Assembly: GCA_013205605.1 (NCBI GenBank)
Contig: JABMMK010000211.1
Location: 1-5,687 of the forward strand
Length of the DNA: 5,687 nt
Origin: Cytophagales bacterium
GTDB taxonomy: Bacteria > Bacteroidota > Bacteroidia > Cytophagales > Spirosomataceae
Direction of reading: 5' to 3'
In this document: piece after piece, positions 1 to 5,687 of the stretch
Position numbering within the stretch: the stretch's first letter is position 1
Layout: each line of letters begins with the position of its first letter
Notes under the pieces: model-generated
The model's database searches: none
What the model was told of the DNA's origin: nothing
The model's input: the letters and a program-made list of their open reading frames with translations, nothing else
Made by a program: the position numbers and the translations under genes

Positions 1-1200
1 GCCTCATTAGCCATAGCCGAAACCGACCCTAAATATGCGGACGAATACATCCCAAAAGTGATCGCTAATCTACCTTACTCTAACAAATTTTATGCACCGG
101 ATGGTTCTTGGTATGAGGGACCTGGATATTGGGCATATGCCACTGAATACCTTTCCTATGGTATGTCCGCTTTACAAACAGCTTTAGGAACGATGAAAAG
201 TTTAGAGACAACAGAAGGTCTTTCGAAAACAGGCTTTGCTCCAATGCTGACGACGGGACCGACAAATTACATTTTTAACTTTGCTGATTCGGGTGAAAAT
301 AGCAAAGGTACTACCTCGGCTGCCATGTTCTTTATGGCCAACGCCTATTCAAACACGGACATTTCAAATTACTTGCACAACTATATGTCGGCCACCTCGG
401 CTTTAGCCAAACCCTTTCATGTCGTTTGGTACAGAAGTCCAAGCAATTCCACACCTACTGTACCATTAGACCACATGTTAAAAGGGGAATTAAATGATTT
501 GGTCATCATGCGAAGTTCTTGGACGGATAAATTTGCCACTTGGATTGGGGTCAAATCAGGTACAAACAGTTCCCCCCATTCACATTTAGATCTAGGAAGT
601 TTCGAATTGGATGCGGGGGGTGTTCGTTGGGCCAAAGACCTGGGCTCCGATGACTATAACCTAGATGGGTATTGGACGATGGGCGTCGGTGGCAAAAGAT
701 GGACCTATTATAGACTTGGTTCATTAAGCCACAATGTCCCTGTTTTAGGCAATAAAAATCAATATGAATTAGCTAAAGCTAGCTTTTCTAGCACTGCATT
801 AAATGTTTCTGAGCCATCTGCAACCATAGATCTAAGCCAAGCATATCGTGATTATTCAAGCAAATCCACAAGAAAAATAAGTCTAGTCAACAACCGAAAA
901 GATGTAGTCATCGAAGATGATTTTGTAATCAAGTCGGCCACAGAAGTCGCCTGGGGAATGACAACCGATCAATCCATCGAGATATTGCCCAGCGGCAAAG
1001 CCATTCTCCGAAATGCGACCATCACAACAAAAACGTTGGAAGTTGAAATCATCAGCCCTACGGGAGCAAAATTCACGATTGAATCAGCAAAAAAATCAGC
1101 ACCCGAAAAATTAAATACGGGAACGCAAAGGCTGATGGTCAGGATAGCCAATCAAATAGGAAATGTTAAATTGCAAATAAAACTAAGCCCAAAAGGCTAA
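1..1200 (+). CDS. Heparinase II/III-family polysaccharide lyase, 5'-truncated by the window edge
   Basis: The frame is open from base 1 to the TAA at 1198-1200 (399 codons), so the GTG at 58 is internal and the true start lies upstream. The visible part is the C-terminal end of the alpha/alpha-toroid followed by the anti-parallel beta-sheet region of the heparinase II/III fold. Numbering from window codon 1, an EGPGYW motif holds the probable catalytic Tyr43 (nt 127-129). HSHLDLG carries His193 and His195 (nt 577-585), followed by Asp213 in WAKD and His244 in SHNVP. One of the paired histidines, the Asp and the late His match the metal-binding pattern known from heparinase II (PL21-type). Residues from about 265 to the end look like a beta-sandwich. 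Such enzymes cleave uronic-acid-containing polysaccharides by beta-elimination, usually in the periplasm; a signal peptide cannot be checked here. Family members are commonly 600-800 aa, so roughly half is missing. The substrate (glycosaminoglycan, alginate or other) is undetermined. The gene is followed after 17 bases by a second lyase, implying an operon. Confidence 0.87.
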   Translation, partial: ASLAIAETDPKYADEYIPKVIANLPYSNKFYAPDGSWYEGPGYWAYATEYLSYGMSALQTALGTMKSLETTEGLSKTGFAPMLTTGPTNYIFNFADSGENSKGTTSAAMFFMANAYSNTDISNYLHNYMSATSALAKPFHVVWYRSPSNSTPTVPLDHMLKGELNDLVIMRSSWTDKFATWIGVKSGTNSSPHSHLDLGSFELDAGGVRWAKDLGSDDYNLDGYWTMGVGGKRWTYYRLGSLSHNVPVLGNKNQYELAKASFSSTALNVSEPSATIDLSQAYRDYSSKSTRKISLVNNRKDVVIEDDFVIKSATEVAWGMTTDQSIEILPSGKAILRNATITTKTLEVEIISPTGAKFTIESAKKSAPEKLNTGTQRLMVRIANQIGNVKLQIKLSPKG

Positions 1201-1217
1201 ATCTAAACCTCCAATTC

Positions 1218-3143
1218 ATGAAAAAACACTTGCTCTATGTAAGCCTAATTTTGATTTCTGCTTTTGCAGAAGCACAAGTAACTCCTCGAAATTTTTTAGC
1301 TAAAGCCTTCAGTAAAGAAATGGTACAAAAGGCGCTCATTTCACAAAAAGACTACAAGCCTTATCCAAAAACACGGGCTGAATGGGTCAATATCATCCCA
1401 GAAGATGAGCAAAAACAAATCATTAAAAAAGCTGAATCAGTACTCAACAAACCCGTTCCTGTAATCGATGCTACACTTTTAATGGAATATGTAAGATCAG
1501 GAGATCGAGAAGAGCATGGTAAAATATCGTTCGGAAAACGAAATAGTCTGATGGAACTTGTGATCGCAGAGACACTTGAAGACAAGGGCCGATTTACTGA
1601 AAAAATCATGAATTATGTCTGGTCCATTTGTGAAGAGACCTATTGGGGAGTTCCTGCACACTTGTCGGTACAAAAAGCGAGAAGTGGAATGCCGGATGCT
1701 GAGGACCCAACGGTCGATTTATTTGGGGCAGAAACTGCTGTGGGCCTAGCGCTGACCGACTATTTTGTGGGGGATAAATTGGATAAAATTTCTAAACTTC
1801 TGCGTAAACGAATCTACTTTGAAGTCAACAAAAAAATCCTGACACCGGTCCTGGACCAAGAACGTTATGGTTGGCTCAGCAAAACGCGTGCCGTTAACAA
1901 CTGGAATCCATGGATTATCTCAAATGTAATGTTGGCCAATTTACTTTTGGAAAAAAATGAAGCCACTCGGCTTTCACATGTGTACACCCACATGAACTAT
2001 TTAGACCTGTACTTTAATGGGTTAGGAGATGATGCGGGTTGTGATGAAGGTCCCTCTTATTGGTTTGCGGCGGGAGCAAGTGCATTTGACGCGCTCCAAG
2101 TATTAGCTTCGGCGACCAACGAAAAATGCGAAATCTACAAAGAGCCATTCATTCAGAAAATGGCCTCTTATGTATATAAAATGCATATTTCAAATGACTA
2201 CTTCGTGAATTTTGCTGATGCAGATCCTACCTTGAAACCGGATGGCATCATGTTATACCGATTTGGAAAAGCTTTAAATGATGCTCCACTCATGGCATTT
2301 GGTCATTGGGCTACACAAAATTTTGACCCAGCCATCAGCATGACAGGCTATCAAAAACATCGTCATCTTTGGAATTTAATGGCTTTCAGTTCCATGCCCA
2401 AAGAAAAAGTAGCTCATCCAGAACTTGGCGACTATTGGTTTAATGACATCCAAGTAGTGACTGCAAGGCACAAAGACTTGTTTTTTGCGGCACATGGCGG
2501 GCATAATGCCGAGTCTCATAACCATAATGATGTGGGTGATTTTGTCTATTATGCGAAAGGCGAGCCTATTATTATCGACGCAGGCCGTGGAAACTATACG
2601 GCAAGAACTTTTTCTGCTCAGCGCTATTCCCTTTGGTTTACTCAATCGGAATACCACAATTTACCATTCATTAATGGAGTAGGCCAAAAAGCTGGTCGGG
2701 ACTTTGAAGCCAGTGCAGTCAGTAATTTCATGAATGAAAAAGCAGCGGGAATATCCTTAGATTTAGCGAAAGCCTATCCAGCGGAAGCGGGCATTAAATC
2801 ATGGAAAAGAACTTTGCAATTGAATAAAGTGAAAGGACAGGTCGAAATCAAAGATCAGTTTGAGCTTTCTGAAAATAAGCAAGGGGTCCAACAAGCCTTC
2901 ATTACTTTATGCACCATCGATTCCTCCACTCCGGGGAAATTAAACTTGACAACCAGTACGGGAGATAAACATGTGCTGTCGTATGATGCTAAAAAATGGA
3001 CCATGGCGGTGGATCTTCCTTCCACTGATGGACCTGAGTATAAAAGTTTTAAAACGAAGTGGGCGAATAGACCGGTCCAACGAATTATATTCACATCGAA
3101 AGAAAAAGGATTACAAGGGAATTATCAGTTTACGATACAGTAA
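1218..3143 (+). CDS. Secreted heparinase II/III-family polysaccharide lyase, complete
   Basis: A complete 641-aa protein. Residues 1-19 form a Sec signal peptide (MKK, hydrophobic core, AEA cleavage site before Gln20). There is no lipobox cysteine, so a soluble periplasmic or exported enzyme is likely. Residues of about 50-390 form the helical toroid. It contains NNWNPW at 227-232, where an Asn probably helps neutralise the uronate carboxylate, and EGPSYW at 277-282 with the likely catalytic Tyr281. Residues of about 405-641 form the beta-rich heparinase II/III-like C-terminal domain. SHNHNDVG gives His434 and His436, IIIDAG gives Asp454, and YHNLP gives His480; together these match the heparinase II-type catalytic His and metal-site arrangement. 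The expected reaction is beta-elimination on a uronic-acid-containing polysaccharide or oligosaccharide; the substrate cannot be read from sequence. The ATG at 1218 is chosen because the signal peptide begins there; no Shine-Dalgarno is seen, as is normal for Bacteroidota. It lies 17 bases after the upstream lyase gene and is followed by an intrinsic terminator, so it is probably the last gene of that operon. Confidence 0.92.
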   Translation: MKKHLLYVSLILISAFAEAQVTPRNFLAKAFSKEMVQKALISQKDYKPYPKTRAEWVNIIPEDEQKQIIKKAESVLNKPVPVIDATLLMEYVRSGDREEHGKISFGKRNSLMELVIAETLEDKGRFTEKIMNYVWSICEETYWGVPAHLSVQKARSGMPDAEDPTVDLFGAETAVGLALTDYFVGDKLDKISKLLRKRIYFEVNKKILTPVLDQERYGWLSKTRAVNNWNPWIISNVMLANLLLEKNEATRLSHVYTHMNYLDLYFNGLGDDAGCDEGPSYWFAAGASAFDALQVLASATNEKCEIYKEPFIQKMASYVYKMHISNDYFVNFADADPTLKPDGIMLYRFGKALNDAPLMAFGHWATQNFDPAISMTGYQKHRHLWNLMAFSSMPKEKVAHPELGDYWFNDIQVVTARHKDLFFAAHGGHNAESHNHNDVGDFVYYAKGEPIIIDAGRGNYTARTFSAQRYSLWFTQSEYHNLPFINGVGQKAGRDFEASAVSNFMNEKAAGISLDLAKAYPAEAGIKSWKRTLQLNKVKGQVEIKDQFELSENKQGVQQAFITLCTIDSSTPGKLNLTTSTGDKHVLSYDAKKWTMAVDLPSTDGPEYKSFKTKWANRPVQRIIFTSKEKGLQGNYQFTIQ

Positions 3144-3165
3144 GAATTAACAAGAATTTTGCTCG

Positions 3166-3202
3166 AAAGGTGGTGCGCATAAAATCGCATCACCTTTTTT
3201 TT
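3166..3202 (+). terminator. Rho-independent terminator of the lyase operon
   Basis: The left arm GGTGGTGCG (3169-3177) pairs with CGCATCACC (3186-3194) across an 8-base loop, giving nine pairs including one G-U wobble. The stem can be extended by AAA (3166-3168) against the first three T's. It runs directly into eight T's (3195-3202). It begins 22 bases after the stop codon of the second lyase gene, the expected position for ending that transcript. It implies that susC needs its own promoter, or is reached only by read-through. Confidence 0.9.
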
Positions 3203-3257
3203 ATGGGAATAGTGCAATTCATTATTTTTAAATAAATTCATTCCATACTCCTAAAAA

Positions 3258-3277
3258 TAAACGTTTTTTTCACGTTT
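3258..3277. promoter_or_regulatory. Possible upstream (auxiliary) operator elements: AAACGTTT plus an ACGTTT half-site
   Basis: The 8-bp palindrome AAACGTTT (3259-3266) is identical to the core of the stronger operator at 3308-3321. A further ACGTTT half-site follows at 3272-3277. The starts of the ACGTTT hexamers are 3261, 3272 and 3313, that is 11, 41 and 52 bases apart, close to whole turns of B-DNA. This would suit an auxiliary operator bound cooperatively with the main site, but the sequence is AT-rich and the match is short, so chance occurrence is possible. Confidence 0.35.
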
Positions 3278-3307
3278 AAAACATAAAATATATCTAAATA
3301 TTTTTTA

Positions 3308-3333
3308 TGTAAACGTTTACGGTAACATTTACA
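3308..3333. promoter_or_regulatory. LacI/GalR-family (cre-like) operator with a degenerate adjacent copy
   Basis: GTAAACGTTTAC at 3309-3320 is a perfect 12-bp palindrome with a central CG. The 14-mer TGTAAACGTTTACG (3308-3321) fits the general cre-type LacI/GalR consensus TGWAANCGNTNWCA at all but the last base. Immediately next to it, 3320-3333 keeps the right half (TTTACA) but has a degenerate left half (10 of 14 identical to an ideal TGTAAACGTTTACA). It lies about 123-148 bases upstream of the susC start. Inference: a LacI-family regulator controls this transporter in response to a sugar. No regulator gene is in the window. Confidence 0.6.
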
Positions 3334-3353
3334 GAAAAAAAATAGCTAATTCC

Positions 3354-3385
3354 TTTGGTAGTGGAATGGTAAATCAGTATCATTA
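3354..3385 (+). promoter_or_regulatory. Candidate Bacteroidota-type promoter for susC (weak)
   Basis: Bacteroidota promoters typically have TTTG near -33 and TAnnTTTG near -7, about 19-21 bases apart. Here TTTG at 3354-3357 is followed after 20 bases by TATCATTA (3378-3385), which keeps TA and part of the T-rich end only. This would start transcription roughly 60-70 bases before the ATG and put the operator just upstream. An alternative is TTTA at 3275-3278 with TATTTTTT at 3299-3306, again with 20 bases between; in that case the operator would overlap the start site and act as a repressor site. The sequence does not decide between them. Confidence 0.25.
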
Positions 3386-3455
3386 TTTAAGGATACTTTT
3401 TAATTAAACCAATTATCAATTGTCCGATATAAATTAAATCCTAAAAATACTTTTG

Positions 3456-5687
3456 ATGAAAAAAACTTACCCAATCAGATATAGGGTAGCTCGATGGAGC
3501 ATCCTATTAGCTATGGCCTTTGCCATGCCATTGTTTTACACGCTTGGTTCAACGAACCTCACTGCAGTTGTAGCTTCCAAACTAACTGGAACTGTTACAG
3601 ATGAAAACGGAGTTGGAATGCCCGGAGTTACAATTGCCAAAAAAGGAACTTCTAGTGGAGCGAATTCAGATGTTAATGGAAAATATTCCATTGATGTAAA
3701 TCCTGGAGACGTTTTAGTTTTCTCTTTTGTAGGCTATAAGTCTCAAGAAGTAAAAATTGCCAATCAATCTGTTCTAAATATCCAATTAGCCGTAGATGCT
3801 AAATCCTTGGAAGAAATTGTCGTGACGGGTTACGGAAATCAAAAAAAGAAGGACTTCTTAGGTTCATCTGCTTCCATTAAATCAGCAACGATTCAAGAAA
3901 TGCCGGTTGTCAGTGTAGAATCTGCCATGCAAGGAAGAATGACCGGAGTTCAGGTCCAACAAAGTTCTGGCCAACCGGGTGCTGGTATTTCCATTCGTGT
4001 GCGTGGAGTAACTTCCATCGCGGGTGGAAATGAGCCACTTTTTGTGATTGACGGAGTTCCGCAGTACAACAATGACAACCGTGCGATGAACGGAATGTCT
4101 TCATTCAATGCAAGTGATATCGAAAGCATTGAAGTGTTAAAAGATGCTTCAGCTACAGCTATTTATGGTTCAAGGGGAGCAAATGGTGTGGTTCAAATTA
4201 CGACTAAAAGTGGTAAAGCGGGCGTGAGTCGCGTTACTTATGAATCAACTTACACCAATCAAATCATTCAAAGAAAATTGAACTTAATGAATGGAGTTCA
4301 AATGCTTGATTTTATTAAAAAATATTATACAAATTCAAATCTTGTACTTCCTGCTGAAGTAACCAATGCGACGAATGCTGAGACTGACTGGCAAGACCAA
4401 GTATTGCGCGCTGCCTTGCAACAAAATCATACCTTAAGCTTTTCTGGTGGTAATGATAAAACACAGTACTACGTTTCTGGAAACTACTTAGACCAGCCAG
4501 GAATTATCAAAGGATCTGACTTCAATAGAGGATCCATGCGTTTCAATTTAACTTCTCAGTTGAATTCAAGAATTAGCTTAAGAACTTATATGACTGCCTC
4601 TAGAACTGTTTCTAATGGTTTCTCTGCAACAGATAATTCGCCAACCCGACATCAAGGTAAAAATGGAGTAGGTGCCATGGTATTAGCATCGCCTACCGTA
4701 CCTGTTTATAATCCAGATGGTACGTATGGAAATCCTAGACCTTTCTCTTTCAGTGGAATCGATGTTGAAAATCCATTAGCATTTACGAAGGAATCCTTAG
4801 ATCGCAACACGGTGGTTCGTTTTCAAGGGGGTATGGATTTCAATGTAAAATTAGCTGAGGGATTAGTCAATACAACCCGAATAGGAGGTGATTATTTTTC
4901 TGCGCGTGCAGATTTGTATTTCCCAATTGTGTTAGCCCAATTAAGTTCTGGGGTGGGTATAGGCCAATTAACTACCACTAGCTCGTTAAATGTGGTTGCT
5001 GAAGATTATTTGGAATACAAAAAGAAGTTTGGCGATTTGGAGTTTGAAGGTATTGTCGGCGGTTCTATTCAATCGGCCCAACAAGACATCATCAATTTAT
5101 TAGGTTCAAAATACCTTTCAGATGATTTGAAAAATTACAGCTTTGCCGCGGCAGGTTCTGTTTCAAAGCCGGTTACTGATATCATCACCAACCGCTTAGT
5201 TTCAGGTTTTTCAAGGGTACGGTTAAACTTTAAGGATCGTTATTTATTTACGGCTAGTATTCGTCGAGATGGCGCGTCTGTATTTAGCAAGAATAAGAAA
5301 TATGGAGTTTTCCCTTCCTTGGGTTTAGCTTGGAAAGCATCTGAAGAGCCTTTCATGAAAAATGTTACGGCCATTTCAAACCTTAAAGTTCGTGCTACTT
5401 GGGGACAATCTGGAAATCCTGCGATTCAACCTTATCAATCATTATTGATCGGAAACGTAATTAATACGGCTCAAGGAGCTGGATCTGGATTAGCGGTAGG
5501 TTTATCTCCTACATTGCCAAACGACAATTTGACTTGGGAGACAACGACTCAAACGAATGCTGGTTTGGATTTTGGATTCCTAAATGACAAATATCGAGTG
5601 ACTTTAGATTATTATGTAAAGAACACAACCTCTTTATTAGCGACGGTCCAATTGCCTCCATCATCTGGATATAACACGATTATTGAC
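3456..5687 (+). CDS. susC: SusC/RagA-family TonB-linked outer-membrane transporter, 3'-truncated by the window edge
   Basis: The frame is open from the ATG at 3456 to the last base (744 codons, no stop). SusC proteins are usually near 1000 aa, so about a quarter is missing. Residues 1-40 form a long Sec signal peptide with a basic start and a hydrophobic stretch at 15-30; cleavage is plausible after VVA (38-40). Residues of about 42-115 are the carboxypeptidase-regulatory-like beta-sandwich (LTGTVTDENG, then FSFVGYKSQ). A TonB box with EEIVVTGYG lies at 119-127. The plug domain spans about 133-252, with RVRG at 181-184, PLFVIDGVP at 194-202 and DIESIEVLKDASATAIYGSR at 221-240. The beta-barrel follows, with conserved RRDGASVF (from 603) and LKVRATWGQSGN (643-654). 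The protein should import oligosaccharides across the outer membrane with energy from TonB-ExbBD, together with a SusD-like lipoprotein expected next. No STN signalling domain precedes the carboxypeptidase-like domain. No Shine-Dalgarno is seen before the A-rich start. The symbol is a family-level label; the substrate is unknown. Confidence 0.95.
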   Translation, partial: MKKTYPIRYRVARWSILLAMAFAMPLFYTLGSTNLTAVVASKLTGTVTDENGVGMPGVTIAKKGTSSGANSDVNGKYSIDVNPGDVLVFSFVGYKSQEVKIANQSVLNIQLAVDAKSLEEIVVTGYGNQKKKDFLGSSASIKSATIQEMPVVSVESAMQGRMTGVQVQQSSGQPGAGISIRVRGVTSIAGGNEPLFVIDGVPQYNNDNRAMNGMSSFNASDIESIEVLKDASATAIYGSRGANGVVQITTKSGKAGVSRVTYESTYTNQIIQRKLNLMNGVQMLDFIKKYYTNSNLVLPAEVTNATNAETDWQDQVLRAALQQNHTLSFSGGNDKTQYYVSGNYLDQPGIIKGSDFNRGSMRFNLTSQLNSRISLRTYMTASRTVSNGFSATDNSPTRHQGKNGVGAMVLASPTVPVYNPDGTYGNPRPFSFSGIDVENPLAFTKESLDRNTVVRFQGGMDFNVKLAEGLVNTTRIGGDYFSARADLYFPIVLAQLSSGVGIGQLTTTSSLNVVAEDYLEYKKKFGDLEFEGIVGGSIQSAQQDIINLLGSKYLSDDLKNYSFAAAGSVSKPVTDIITNRLVSGFSRVRLNFKDRYLFTASIRRDGASVFSKNKKYGVFPSLGLAWKASEEPFMKNVTAISNLKVRATWGQSGNPAIQPYQSLLIGNVINTAQGAGSGLAVGLSPTLPNDNLTWETTTQTNAGLDFGFLNDKYRVTLDYYVKNTTSLLATVQLPPSSGYNTIID

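Larger units (their letters stand above)
3144..3455. other. Intergenic regulatory region between the lyase operon and susC
   Basis: 312 bases without a credible gene on either strand. From left to right it holds an intrinsic terminator for the lyase genes (3166-3202), an AT-rich stretch with two AATTCATT copies (3216-3223 and 3235-3242), AAACGTTT/ACGTTT elements (3258-3277), a perfect 12-bp palindrome with a degenerate neighbour (3308-3333), and a roughly 120-base stretch before the susC start that should contain the transcription start and leader. The leader also has a small inverted repeat (CAATT at 3410-3414, AATTG at 3418-3422), too short to interpret. No riboswitch-like or tRNA-like structure is evident. 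Confidence 0.8.

Noticed and set aside
58..60. GTG as a start codon for the first lyase
   Set aside because: The same frame is open back to base 1 with credible coding sequence, and the family needs a long N-terminal domain upstream. The gene is cut by the window edge and does not start here.
2376..2657. Antisense open frame within the second lyase gene, and similar ones elsewhere
   Set aside because: They overlap strongly supported genes, show no recognisable domains, and have no separate promoter or spacing that suggests translation.
3216..3242. Direct repeat AATTCATT (3216-3223 and 3235-3242)
   Set aside because: Only 8 bases long and of low complexity in an AT-rich spacer; not associated with any other signal.
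3410..3422. Inverted repeat CAATT-ATC-AATTG in the susC leader
   Set aside because: A 5-bp AT-rich stem with a 3-base loop is too weak to call a structure or operator.
3448..3455. TACTTTTG, an exact match to the Bacteroidota -7 consensus TAnnTTTG
   Set aside because: It abuts the susC ATG, so a start about seven bases downstream would fall inside the coding sequence and cut into the signal peptide. No suitable TTTG lies 19-21 bases upstream. Probably chance in AT-rich DNA.
3910..4104. Antisense open frame inside the SusC plug region
   Set aside because: It lies opposite the highly conserved plug domain of SusC and its product resembles nothing recognisable; a shadow frame.

Overview
The window reads as chromosomal DNA of a Bacteroidota bacterium. 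It is moderately AT-rich, the start codons lack Shine-Dalgarno sequences, and it carries a SusC-type TonB-dependent transporter beside heparinase II/III-fold polysaccharide lyases. The style would fit a Cytophagales-like lineage, but the genus cannot be fixed from this sequence. All three genes are on the + strand and together look like part of a polysaccharide utilization locus (PUL).

Layout: (1) 1-1200 is the 3' part of a heparinase II/III-family lyase gene whose N-terminal half lies outside the window. (2) 1218-3143, only 17 bases downstream, is a complete second lyase of the same superfamily (641 aa) with a Sec signal peptide; the two are very probably co-transcribed. (3) 3144-3455 is an intergenic region with a strong intrinsic terminator (3166-3202), then an AT-rich regulatory stretch with a cre-like LacI-family operator (3308-3321), a degenerate adjacent copy, and upstream AAACGTTT/ACGTTT elements. 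(4) 3456-5687 is the first 744 codons of a SusC-family outer-membrane transporter; it runs off the right edge and a SusD partner would be expected after it.

Inferred working model: the SusC protein, with a SusD-like lipoprotein beyond the window, imports oligosaccharides from an acidic polysaccharide across the outer membrane. The two lyases then cleave uronic-acid-containing chains by beta-elimination in the periplasm. The polysaccharide cannot be named from sequence alone. The transporter appears to form its own transcription unit, probably under a LacI-family regulator. It lacks an N-terminal STN signalling domain, which argues against control by an anti-sigma/ECF sigma pair.

I found no RNA genes, mobile elements, CRISPR arrays or clearly novel system. 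The most interesting feature is the apparently helix-phased operator cluster upstream of susC.
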